From Uloborus plumipes (lineage: Eukaryota > Arthropoda > Arachnida > Araneae > Uloboridae): DNA of 64,000 bases. Both the position numbers and the translations under genes were made by a program. The DNA lies in the NCBI GenBank assembly GCA_038373865.1, contig JAXGGA010000039.1:124001-188000 (forward strand), written 5' to 3'. The notes beneath the pieces were generated by a model, which saw nothing but the letters and a program-made list of their open reading frames with translations, was not told the DNA's origin and searched no databases. Below, one piece after another: positions 1 to 10,686 of the stretch; position 1 is the first letter of the stretch, and each line of letters opens with the position of its first letter.

Positions 1-174
1 GTAACGTTATGCCTATTTGTGGACCAGCCCATGTGTTTTGAAATTGAACGAAGATAAGTTCAAAAATTACTCAAAACCAATAACCGTTTTCCCAAATGAA
101 CAACTTTTTTACAGTCATTTAAGGCTCATTGGATGAGAAGCCGACGTGCCAACGGCGAGGCCTTACTAAAAAGG

Positions 175-3100
175 GGCAGGGGTCAAAATAGAAGTTCTTT
201 GTTTTTTTGCACGCTGCAGCATGATATCGCACCCTTACTACAAAGTGCCACAACTCAAAAATTGTAATTTTTGAGTTATGACCGTCATTAGACGTAATTT
301 ACGCGTCTCTACCAATCTTCAAAAGAGCTAGTGCAGTAGAAATAAGCCAAAAAACACCTTGGGGTCGAACAAATTGCAACAGAAACGAAACCTGATTGAA
401 ATGATAGGTGACAGGCTCCTAATGAACATACTAAAAGTATACATCCGTACTGGTGGGACAAATATGTTTTTTTGGCCGCCATCTTGAAAAATCATGAAAA
501 AATTTCAAAAATTCAAAAAAATTATGTATGGCATCAAATGAAAGGGAATTTCAAGCTGAAAAGGAATAAATCATTGAATATTTAAAGTAAAGTGAAGATA
601 ATAAAAATATACACCTTTAATGTCACTCAAAATGCGGTTTTCTTGGCCGCCATCTTGAAAATCGTGAAAAAAAAACATAATAATAACAAAAAATCGTATG
701 TGGTATCAATTGAAAGGAAATTTCATGCTGAAATTGAAAATAATATCTAATATTTGAGCTAAAGTGAGCAGTCTAAATATATATATCCGTACGGTAGCGG
801 GAAATACCTTTTTTAGTCGCCATCTTGGAAAAGAGTAGATTTTTTGAAAATAAACATATCATTCTATGGTATTTAATGATAGGACATTTCTTATTGAAAA
901 AGAATAATGAATTTGGTTTAGACTAATAAATGAAAACAATTAAATGGAGGCCAAAGCACTAAAATCTTTTATTAAGTTAAAAACATTATTTATTAATCTA
1001 AGAAGCATAAAAACTGTGAATAACTTTGCCTCCAAGTACATCTTTATCAAGATTAAACAAATACATTTTCTTTAAAAGTTTAATTGGATGATTAAACAAT
1101 TTCCGAAATTGAAAGCATAAAAAAAACATGCAATTAAAAAAGTTTTCACAAAATAAAGTATTTACATAATTAAAAAGGAAATATCATCATCATCAGTATC
1201 AAAATCCAAAATCCAAAATATCTCCTGTGTTTGTGCAGTTCTTTCCACAACAGTTTCTACAAACTACAGAACATGGAAGTCCATATCGATGACATGTACA
1301 TTTTGTAGTGTTACATGGTTCTACTAGTGTACTTTGGCAGGTACATTTAATTATGTTTAAGAGTTTTTCAGGTGCGGGGCTCAAGTCTGTCGATATCGGT
1401 TGAAATTCTCCATCTACCAAATGCCAACCCCAAAGTGAGGGATCAGGAGTTTGTAGTTCAAGGTTTTTCCAAATGAAGCACTGCAAAAGTACTCGATATA
1501 AGTGATATTTTGTTGCATTTTGTGTTGGAGGCAAACGAGCAATTTTAAATTATTTTTTAGCTGAAGCTATTTTCTTAAGGTATTGGTCGTAGCGAAGTGC
1601 ATTTAAGTGGTCTGTGTCAATGTTACCTTCATATATTGACACAATTATCTTACAACCAATTTCTACCAAATATTCTTTTGTAACATCCTTCAATGATCCA
1701 AAATTGCAAGCTCAATCGCTTAGAGTGCAAGATTTTATTACATTTTTGAAAACAGAGGATTTACTTTTGCCAAATAAGGCACTGGTGGTGTCACACCCTG
1801 TCAATGCGTGAACAAATGGTAAAGTTTCGCAAACTTTCTCTCCGATTGATATTTTAATCGCTTGGATAACATGAACTTTATCCGACTGTGTGGCAAACAG
1901 CATTAAAATATTCTTAGAGGAATGATACAGTAAAAGAATTAAAATATCTGCATCATCCGCAACTACTGTCACATGTTGGTGCTGGGCCTCTTTTAAAGCT
2001 TCATTAACTATCACCGTGTTTGCATTACCTTCCGCTTGAATCACAGAATGTGTGCGTGACCTTTCCTTTCAAAACAACATAGCCAGTATCTTAACAAAAC
2101 GTTGTTTGTTTACAGAGTTGGAAAAAAATTTGTCTTTTTTCATAACTATTGGTGAATTTTCATTGAATATTATTTCAACTGATGACTGCTTGATGCGCAA
2201 TCTGTGCTCCATATCTTTTATGTTGGGTTTCTTATACCCATCGAACACTACGGTCACTTTTCCATATCTTTTGTTCACAAATGATTCGTATTTACTTGCA
2301 ACATCTCCAAATGTTGCAGAAGCGGACCATGGTAATTGGTGAACTAATGCACATCCATCAAGAACGAAGGAAGTGCTCTCTGATGCAACTGAATTGTATT
2401 GACATTTAATGTATCTAATAACCTTGCCAATGAAGATTTATCTGTTTTTCTCATCATCTGGGTACTATGGTCAAATAGTGCAGTTGGTAAAGTAAACAAT
2501 TCATTACTGAAAAACTCACTTGCATCTTGAGCACTATCTAAAGAGATACAGGCAAGCATCCTCTGTGTCAATAGACGTGAATCTATGTAGTGAGTCTCAC
2601 CAGCAATGATAATTCCTTTTGTTAGTGCTTTCATAGTTACTGCTTGGTCTGATTTCAGTAAAGTTTCATCTTTAAAACACTTACCTGTGAGTTTATCCTG
2701 GATGTTTTTTCCAATGATATCAGCATTTTCTGCAGTAACTTTGCTTTTGCTATCCGTTATTCCGTTAAAAATGTTCCATAAACCACTTGAAAAAACAGCA
2801 AATGGATTGTGGTCTACGAAGAATCGCATTATCTTTTTTATGTCTTCGAAATCCCTTTCCATCCTTGCATCTCTCAAATCAATACGTTGTTCACTGCCAA
2901 TGCGTGAAACATTGGTCAGCAAGCTTAGTGAACATGTTACTTCGCTGCAACTAAATAGAATGGCTCAAAATCCAGGTTGCACGTTGACTTTCAGTCATTC
3001 CTCTTCCCCGTGTCATGCCAGAGCGACTTTTCGTGCATTTCATGAGTGTTTGTTCGATATGCACATCGATGTGCGATGTCACATCTTTTGTGGGAAACCA

Positions 3101-4130
3101 AAAAGACCTTGGGAATTTTTTGCATAATTTAATGTAACGGTTTTTTAGCACTTGAGAAGTAAATTCAAGCTTATGTACGTTTAATTGTTTTGCATTTTCC
3201 TACCTATTTCATCTTTATACAAATTTTGATTTAAATATCCCATTAATATTCTTTTTCAGTGTGAAATTTCCTTTCATTTGAAACTACATTATGATACATT
3301 TTGTTTTTAAAAAAAGTCCACGCTTTTCCAAGATGGTGACTGAAAAAAAAGCATTTTTCGCTACCGTACGGGTATATATTTTTAGATTGCTCACATTGCT
3401 TTAAATATTAGATGTAATATTCCGTTTTGGCATGGAATTTCCTTTTATTTGATACCACATATGATTTTTTTATTTTTATTTATTTTTTTCATAGTTTTAA
3501 AGATGGCGGCTAAAAAAATCGCATTTTGCGCGACAGTACAGGTGTATATTTTCAGTATCTTCACTTTACTTTAAATATCCCACATTTTATTACTTTTTAG
3601 CTTGAAATTTCCTTTCATTTGATGCCACACATAATTTTTTTGGAATTTTTGAAATTTTTTTATGATTTTTCAAGATGGCGGCCAAAAAAACATATTTGTC
3701 CCACCAGTACGAATGTATACTTTTAGTATGTTCATTAGGAGCCTATTACCTACCCTTTCCAGTAGGTTTCGTTTCTGTTGCAATTTGTTCGACCCCTAAC
3801 GCTATTTCTACTGGACTAAGCCAGATGTTGCATTGAAAATTCAGCCGCCAAAGGGCAGTTATGGCGTTTTGTTGTTATCAAGATGCATAGGACCCCTTCC
3901 ACTGAAATGCCACATCTTGAGTTGTCGTCCAGCCATCGTAGAGTAACATGCGTAACTAACAATCATATTTTGAGATTTATTGGTCTTTTTATTGGAAAAT
4001 TCAAAAATACTAAAATGTGCCTAGTCAGCTCGGGAACAGTTTTTTGTAATTCCTGGAAAACGTAGTTTTTTGAGTTGTGGCTCTTTTGTTGCAAGGGTAC
4101 GACATGTCGCATTCATTAACTTTGACCTTG
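175..4130 (-). mobile_element. DNA transposon with long, internally repetitive terminal inverted repeats
   Basis: The left part (about 220-900) and right part (about 3260-4110) are diverged reverse complements. For example 229-261 pairs with 4066-4103, and 395-460 pairs with 3725-3790. Each arm holds three tandem units of about 165 bp containing the phrase gccgccatcttgaaa followed by a phrase like atcaaatgaaaggaaatt (near 478, 648 and 818 on the left; 3335, 3500 and 3680 on the right). The outer limits are approximate because the ends have decayed and I see no clear target-site duplication. Between the arms lies a broken gene on the minus strand. The superfamily is not determined. Confidence 0.75.
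1199..3151 (-). pseudogene. Broken transposon gene: multicopy invertebrate family with possible PIN-like domain and Cys-rich C-terminus
   Basis: Read on the minus strand, conserved pieces occur in collinear order. 3151-2951 has the phrase TRGRGMTESQR. 2922-2344 is a helical segment with NPFAVFSS and ENADIIGKNI. 2278-2069 has VVFDGYKKPNIKDMEHRLR. 2044-1712 has VVADDADILILL followed by VHALTGCDTTSA. 1534-1199 has a C-terminal Cys cluster (KCTCHRYGLPCSVVC then CCGKNCTN). I recognise this combination as a family present in many copies in invertebrate genomes. The VVFDGY...DDADILIL pattern resembles PIN/FEN-like nucleases, which is inference. Frame changes and stops separate the pieces, and the N-terminal part expected upstream of TRGRGM is missing. 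It sits wholly between the inverted repeats of the surrounding element, so it is probably that element's own gene, now dead. Confidence 0.7.
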
Positions 4131-5351
4131 AACTATCTTTTATTATATTCAGACTAAACCCCAATGCTATCTACCTCCTTTTGGAGACAATCGGTGGGGA
4201 GTGCTCTCTGAAAACAAACAAAAAGCAAATGATGCATTTCGACGCCTAAAAATAATATTTTGGTACACCACACTATACTACAATGTACTCAATTGTTACT
4301 TATCTGTCATAGAAAAAGACATCTGACACCTTCATTTTATTACATTTATTGTTCTTTGACGATTGATAACTAGTAATGAGCTTAGAAGTGGACAGAACTG
4401 GAGGCAGGTTTTCTTTAATTTTACATTTAAGGCTCAGTGTAATCGGTAAACAGCTACATAAAGTAAATTGACGAACCTCAAAAAATAAGATATGTTTGAT
4501 TTTTGTACCAATTAGGGCATTGTTTTTTTTCCAATGTGTCAACAAAATATGAACTTTTGGGATTCGTAAAAAAGTAGGTTTCGCTTTTGTTAACAATACT
4601 TGACCCATAAGAATTAATAATTGAGAAAAAAAAATCATTTCGACGTCTTACATTCTTGTGGTAAGATGCCGATGAGGTTTGGACCGTCACCTTTGGGGTA
4701 AGGTATCTTATAGAAAATCAAAGTAAAGCACTTTTAAATCAATTCCAGTTTATTAAAACGAAATCTATTTAATAACTATATTGCAAGTGCATTCAAGTAC
4801 AACTGTTTTATATTTTATCCTTTTCAGAAATCTCTCGGCCCTTTTACAGACAGTTTTTATACGTAGAACATTTTTTTGGAGATAACTGCAGTAGCAATGG
4901 CATTTTATCCGAGTTACATTTTCCCGACGTTTCAATGTATTTTTAAAGTTCTCGGAACGTTCATTTTTATTAACACGCACATAATTCCTACTGCCTGAAG
5001 TTCGAATAGAATACCACATTTAATCATTTCTTCTTTAGCTTTAGGGATTTTAAAGAATTTTTTTCTCAAAAGTTGAATTTGATTTGTTTTTTTTTTTTGG
5101 ATCTTGTTTTTTTACATCTCTTAACGTCATCTTTTATGTTGCCATTTGTTTAATTTTATTCGGTTACTTAATTCTCACGTCTTACTCTTGATTTATCTGA
5201 GGATATCACCTCTTGAGCACCTTGCCTGCTCGTATTTATCTTTCTCCCCTGGCACAATGACCATGCGACAAAATCATTTAAAAAATAATACGATTTAAAA
5301 CTGATCCAACAACAAAAATAATTCGTATGTTCTCAATGTGCGCGCTCCTTT
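4131..5351. other. AT-rich spacer, no feature recognised
   Basis: Only short open frames without recognisable motifs are present (for example minus-strand 4638-4300). No TIR, tRNA-like head or exon signature was seen. Confidence 0.5.
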
Positions 5352-5497
5352 AGGGCCCTGCTCCACATCATCGTAAAACGCGACCGAAACCAAAGGCAGA
5401 AACCGAAAATCCGGGTTCTTTCCATAAGAACACTATGTAATCCATTTTACGTTTCTGCTTTATTTTTCTGCTTTACGTCAATGTAGAGCAGGGCCCT
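5352..5497 (+). mobile_element. MITE copy 1, 146 bp, TIR agggccctgctccacat
   Basis: Starts agggccctgctccacatcat and ends with the complement of that end (tgtagagcagggccct). It has no coding capacity. The second copy follows after 7 bp in the opposite orientation. Confidence 0.75.
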
Positions 5498-5504
5498 TAT
5501 TCTA

Positions 5505-5650
5505 AGGGCCATGCTCCACATCGCCGTAAAGCAGAAAAAATAGGCAGAAGCGTAAAATGGATTCAATGGTCTTCCTATGGAAAGTACCCGGATTTTCGGT
5601 TTCTGCCTTCAGTTTCGGTCGCGTTTTACGCTGATGTGGAGCATGGCCCT
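5505..5650 (-). mobile_element. MITE copy 2, inverted relative to copy 1
   Basis: Same length (146 bp) as the copy at 5352-5497 and close to its reverse complement throughout, including the internal phrases that read gcagaaaccgaaaatccggg on the complementary strand. Ends are agggccatgctccacatc and gatgtggagcatggccct. Together the two copies form a palindrome of about 300 bp. Confidence 0.75.
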
Positions 5651-5738
5651 AATTGTCCGGCAAGCTGCCTCTTTATTTAATTTATTTTATTTTCTCTCAT
5701 GTTTGTGGGCGAAACACGTGATACGGCAGTATTATTAC

Positions 5739-5740
<2 letters not shown>

Positions 5741-5800
<60 letters not shown>
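5741..5800. repeat. (TTA)n microsatellite
   Basis: Twenty uninterrupted triplets. It produces a spurious open frame of tyrosines on the + strand. Confidence 0.95.
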
Positions 5801-5801
<1 letters not shown>

Positions 5802-5871
5802 TTTAAAAAATAAAATTTTTAAATCACGGTGTCATGTTTTGATTACATTAAAGAGTAATATGCTAGAACAT

Positions 5872-5922
5872 TAAAAAAAAAAAAAAAAAAAAACAGTTCA
5901 ATAGTTTTTTTTTTTTTTTAAA
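5872..5922. repeat. Poly-A then poly-T tracts
   Basis: An A run of about 22 bases is followed, after a short spacer, by a T run of about 15 bases. Confidence 0.8.
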
Positions 5923-6130
5923 GAGACTAAAATTGCTCATGTTAAATGAAAATTTCAAAAATAAGTTTTACCATTTCCCTCTACATTTTTTTTTATTATT
6001 CATTTATTTATTTATTTTTCTTTATTAATTTTTTTGAGAGCTTCCGCTGTAATACTTCAATCAATTTTAAGGCATGAATGTTGTAAACATCGATTGATTA
6101 CATTCATTAGAAATTTAAAACTTAGAACTA

Positions 6131-7370
6131 CATTCTTGTTCAAATTAATTGAAACAAACTCTAAAAATTGAAAAAACTAGGAAAGGAACTATTTTGTTTA
6201 AATTTATATAAATTGAAAAGTTTTTATGACATAATATGGTCTCTACAGCTCTTTATGAACATTTGGACACGATTCAGCACGGAATTAACCAACTTTTGCT
6301 CTCATTTGTAACATTTGTGGCCATGAATTAGCGCAGTGATTAGCTTTTCAAAGATGTTCGATTTAATTGATATCAGGAGAGTTCTCAGACCATTCAGATG
6401 CATCATTTTGGTTATCAGACATGAATTTCTTGGTCATTCGGACGTATCACAAGGGACAAAATCATGTTGGAAAAATCCTGTTATATCATTCCTTTAGTAC
6501 TGGTAACGCATTTTTTTTCCAGAATAGTAATAGATTGCTCAAAATACATCATACCCTCAACAGTCTTTAAGAAACCAACCCTATTGTAACATAGACAACC
6601 CCAAAACATCTTTTGAGGGTGATTTACAAATTGATTCATGTGACAATTCTGAATTATTTCCCCTGAAGATCTCCGTACGTCATGAGTTCGTTGACCTTGG
6701 ACAATTAAATGAATTTTGTCACTAAGTTGTCCTTTTCTCCAATTCTTACATTATAACGCCCACATGTAGCGCTTTTTCCTTATTGGTGGGGTCAAAAGTT
6801 GTTTCTTCATAGGCCGATAGGATGACCGATCGGCTACAAAAAGATGTCTTCTAACAGTAGATGAACCAATATTTAATAAATATCTATTAAGAGCTACACC
6901 AGTCATTCGAGTTTCTTTTTTTTTACTTTGCATAAGTAGAAAATAGTCATCTCATGGTACTGTTTTCAATTTTCAGGATCATTTCCTCCTCTTCTTTGGA
7001 GACATCGATCCTGCTTCTCTATTTTTTTTATAATACGGCTCACGGTTGTAATACTAACGCCAACTATCTTCGAAATATCTCTATAAGTCTTTAGCGTATG
7101 TTCAGAAAGAGTAGCAGTTTTTACGATTTATCTGCGTTATATACACGGCAGACGTGAGTGAAATCTCAACTGGCGTGATTATAGCTGCAGTTTCCATCCT
7201 GCCCATACACTCTTAGAACCCTTATAATTAGTGGAAATTGATGATAGCTAAGATATTTAATTATCTCATCCATTTTTTTATTAATTTTAGTATAATCGGT
7301 GAGGAATAATAGGAATAATTTTTAAATGCTTGACAAAGATACTTTGTTTCAATTAATTTTCACAAGAGTG
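6131..7370 (-). mobile_element. Degraded Tc1-like transposon
   Basis: The left end cattcttgttcaaattaatt and the right end (complement cactcttgtgaaaattaatt) form a TIR of about 30 bp that continues with gaaacaaa. A TA dinucleotide precedes the left end. The 1.24-kb length is typical of Tc1 elements. The interior is a decayed minus-strand transposase gene. Confidence 0.75.
6250..7130 (-). pseudogene. Tc1-like transposase remnant
   Basis: Minus-strand translation begins near 7130 and shows an N-terminal helix-turn-helix (ISKIVGVSITTVSRIIKK, about 7083-7030). The second DNA-binding half follows (MTGVALNRYLLNIGSSTVRR, about 6915-6850), then the phrase KMFWGCLCYN near 6610 that matches the Tc1 W-G region. 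Stops and frameshifts interrupt every part, and the catalytic DD and E motifs are no longer legible, so it cannot encode an active enzyme. It lies between the TIRs of the 6131-7370 element. Assignment rests on the bipartite paired-like N-terminus typical of Tc1/mariner transposases. Confidence 0.7.
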
Positions 7371-8589
7371 TCTATTAATAGTTTGAAGTACATAAATATG
7401 CAGTGAAACGTATACTTCGAAACTTTTTTTAAAGCTCATAGAATGTATTTAAGTAAAAATAAATAAATAAATCAATGAACGGGTGAAATGTGGGGAAAAA
7501 ATAAATAAAAAATGTAATGTCTGGTATACTATGTACCTCAGATATACAAATGAAGAAAAATAATGAGTTTTGCAACACATGACTACATATCACCTTAATT
7601 ATACAGTTTAATCGTAAAATACGTTGCTTTCTTTTATTTTCTTTTTTATTTTGTCGTATTCAACGTAAGAAAAATAATTGCATTATATATTTTAGCGCAT
7701 TAAAGTTCAACTGATACACAAGCCAATCGCTTTATGTCAAATTATTAAGAAGAAAAAAATATTTTTATGCAACAGAGGCCATTAAATATTAAAATAATAA
7801 ATTAAAGGAAGAATACAAATTTTCTTTGGAAGAAAAATTATATATGGATAAAAATAAAAATTGTTAATTATGCAACTCATAAATAAAATAAAGTATTTTT
7901 TTTTAATTAAAAATTGTTTAAACAAGAAGAAAGTACATCCGAAAAAAAACTGAAATCTTGAATTAGGATTCACCTTGATAAAAAAGTTAATTCCAAGTTA
8001 ATTACCGTTTAATGCAATTATTAAAATCCGACTTTTAAACATTTACATTCTTTCACGCTTCTTAGGCACTTTAATCAACGGGAAAAAACTAAAAATTGAT
8101 TTTAGAAAATTTAATATCTCTCCTTTCTATTTTTCAAAAATAATTGAATAATTCATTTTGAAAGGAAGTTATCTGAAGTACTCATTAAAAAGGAAACATA
8201 AAAAAAATATATTAAGTTATGGTAAAAAATAAAATAAGTTCATCATTAGTTCGTTATAAACTAAGCAATTTTTATGCAGATTTGAATTTAACATTTTGTC
8301 TTTTACTGATTTTCATACATTGAACTACACATTTCCCCACAATTAAGCTTCATAAACCATGTGATTATTTGTATTTAGTTTTACTTCCTTAGTGAACTTA
8401 GTTTATGCCATTCGTTCTTGAAATAACACAGTCAAATCCCGTTGAAAACACACTTCGGGAAACTTTAACTTCAGTTCGTTGTAATTGATCTTAAGAAACG
8501 TAACAGCACTGAAAACGGGACTGAATTATTATTTTATTTAAGGGGAAAATCTATTATATTGGTATTTGCTGTTACGGTAATTTACTGAG
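7371..8589. other. AT-rich spacer, no feature recognised
   Basis: Very AT-rich with A and T runs. Nothing recognisable on either strand. Confidence 0.5.
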
Positions 8590-9000
8590 GATCGTTGTTG
8601 CTGTGATGAAGTGACTGCTAAGGTGGCAATTTAGAGTGAAGTGCGTAATTTTTCTACTTGTACCGTGATTTTCTATGAGATTCAACATCCACTATAATAC
8701 ACACATACCATAAGTATCCGTTTATACGGTAGGCAACGATTCACATCACAACAGCCCATTCACAGAAAGCGCAAAGGCAGGTAAGATAACCCAAGTAGTA
8801 TACTTTGTTTTTTAAGGGCGTAAAATGGTTATTAACGTTATAACAACCGCTTACAAAGTTTATAAAACGTTTAAAGGTTATTTGTGCTACCTGAGAAAGT
8901 ACATCCATGACGTGCCATCGATTTGAACCCAGAACCTCCCCATCAGACATCTAGTGGTCAGAGCTATCTGACCAGTAGACAATGTGACCGGCATGGCCTA
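8590..9000 (-). mobile_element. tRNA-derived SINE (minus strand), interrupted by a MITE
   Basis: Read on the minus strand, the head has a box-A-like segment (tggtcagatagctctgacc) and a box-B-like segment (gggttcaaatcg) near 8965 and 8925. The rest aligns with the copy at 32700-33022 over landmarks such as gtactttctc, ggcaac.attcaca and the gttgttgct end. At about 8790-8895 the alignment is broken by a 106-bp MITE. Ends are approximate. Confidence 0.6.
8790..8895 (+). mobile_element. 106-bp MITE, copy 1 of 3
   Basis: Ends cccaagtagt and ctacctgag form the TIR (consensus cccargtagc). Near-identical 106-bp copies are at 30571-30676 (inverted) and 35890-35995. The insertion splits a SINE. Confidence 0.8.
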
Positions 9001-9525
9001 TCGTTGCAATTGTATTTACGTGGTTTGGCAGAATAGAAAGACACATAATGCACAGATGAAAACCGTAAACACATATCGTCGGCACCATGCTAAAGTAACG
9101 AATGTGAAAAATCGCGTTTTTCAAGTTCAATGGTTTCCCGTAGTACTAAAAAAGGGCTACCTACTAGCAAAATGATGAATCTGTTAGATGGTCGTAAGCC
9201 AATGTCATTTTTACGAATATGCAGCTTTGCCCAAAAAAGTTATGCTATACTAACGAATATGATATTCGACAGTTTACATAGTTATACAAATTAAAAAAAA
9301 ATCCCAAACGTTATAATCTGAACTAGCGAAGATGCCAGTTTCGTTAGTTTTCATTACCACTAAGACAGTTGAATGCGCAAATTAAACCATTGTAATGTTT
9401 CAAATATGACACATTCGATAGTATACGTTGTAATTTTGTCTTTGCATAACTATTCATGAAAACGAATGTGTCATATTTGCTACTTAGAAACAATCTCGAT
9501 AATTAAATCAAAAATTAAAAGATGA

Positions 9526-10158
9526 ATGGAATTTTTCTTTGACACTAAAATTAATGTTTTGTTTCATTTAGAAACTATTGATCATGTTTATTTTGAGTCA
9601 GGCCATTCGCAAATGGAGTGTGACTCGGTTCACTCTAAGATTGAGGCTAAAGCAAAAAATATACCAGTACACGTACCTTCTGACTGGGACCAATCGATCA
9701 GATTGTCGCGTACAAAACCCAAACCTTATAATGTGACTAGGCTCCAGCATGATGATTTTTTTTTTAATTTTAATCCTTATGAGGACAAATTTGTTCCAGA
9801 AACCGCTGAGAAAAAGAAAACCCCAAAAAGTTTCAATTCTTGTGTGCAGTTTCAATACCGGAAATCTGAACAGAATAAAATTTTTGTCAGAAGGAGTTTT
9901 GATGACGTTGATTTTGATGTTTTGATCCGAAAACGAAAACGAGGGAAAAAATTCATCACTCTCAATGATAGCCCTCCTGAACCTTTGATGCCATACGATG
10001 GTCAGATTTGTATATCGGAGGTGAAAAAAAAAGATTTATTGCAACTATGCAATCAAGGGCTAGTTCCCAGGGCATACAGGTCTTTTAATGAGCAGCTTCC
10101 GAGTTCCAAATCAGTCCGCGATTCTCTGGCAGAACCCGATAATACCGAAATTGAATAG
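9526..10158 (+). CDS. Arthropod multicopy protein fragment with GHSQMECDSVHS motif (transposon-borne)
   Basis: A 210-codon ORF lies between the TIRs of the 9073-10686 element. Near residue 26 it has the phrase GHSQMECDSVHSKIE, then IPVHVPSDWDQSIRLSR, then a basic region (LIRKRKRGKK). I recognise this order as the C-terminal part of an uncharacterised protein that is present in many copies in arthropod genomes. The first ATG directly follows an in-frame stop, and the N-terminal two thirds of such proteins is absent, so this is probably a truncated gene. An AATAAA signal lies about 100 bases after the stop. A role as transposase is plausible from its position and from the acidic/His motif, but this is inference. 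It is not a host gene by any evidence here. Confidence 0.55.
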   Translation: MEFFFDTKINVLFHLETIDHVYFESGHSQMECDSVHSKIEAKAKNIPVHVPSDWDQSIRLSRTKPKPYNVTRLQHDDFFFNFNPYEDKFVPETAEKKKTPKSFNSCVQFQYRKSEQNKIFVRRSFDDVDFDVLIRKRKRGKKFITLNDSPPEPLMPYDGQICISEVKKKDLLQLCNQGLVPRAYRSFNEQLPSSKSVRDSLAEPDNTEIE

Positions 10159-10254
10159 TAAATTTATTTTTATGTATGTGTTTTTGATGAATCGTCTAAA
10201 TTACTTACCTGATTATTTACTTTCCATTATTTATATTATATTTTTCTTGTGTTC

Positions 10255-10260
10255 AATAAA
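10255..10260 (+). promoter_or_regulatory. Polyadenylation signal AATAAA
   Basis: Canonical hexamer 97 bases after the stop codon of the 9526-10158 ORF, in a T-rich 3' region. Confidence 0.5.
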
Positions 10261-10686
10261 AGTTTTTCTTAGTAAAAAAAACCGTTCATTTAATTTTTCA
10301 TCCATTATTATTAATTTTTATAGCAGTTTTGTAACACAAATGTAAAGTATCGAAAATGAATGCCATGAAACTTCATTGCAAACTATCGAATACTCTCTAA
10401 AATTTCATATTCGATAATTTACCTTCAATTCAGTGACTTTCGACCAAAAATGTCCATGTTGGTAAAGTAGCGAATATTTTTAAACAATTATTATTGATAA
10501 CTTTACAAATAATCAAAATTGAAATGACACCTTCGAACGATAGTTTTACACTTAAAGATCTCTATAAAAATTTAAAATTGAAAATAACCAAACGCATCAG
10601 GTGGGAAAAAATTATATTCAGTGTTTTGACTCTCCTGAAAAGTGCCACTTTACACATTCGTAAGTTTAGCATGGTGCCGACGATAT

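Larger units (their letters stand above)
9073..10686 (+). mobile_element. Unclassified 1.6-kb DNA transposon with ORF and subterminal repeats
   Basis: A 20-bp perfect TIR, atatcgtcggcaccatgcta, is at 9073-9092 with its complement at 10667-10686. Inside both flanks the short phrase taaagtancgaat(atg) or its complement recurs: near 9092, 9250, 9405, 9455, 10345, 10410, 10463 and 10655. Such clusters are typical of transposase-binding sites. A 210-codon ORF lies between them. No duplicated target site is certain because the ends run into an atat palindrome. The superfamily was not recognised. Confidence 0.65.

Noticed and set aside
5577..5813. Open frame ending in a long tyrosine run
   Set aside because: It crosses an inverted MITE copy and a (TTA)n microsatellite; no coding signal.
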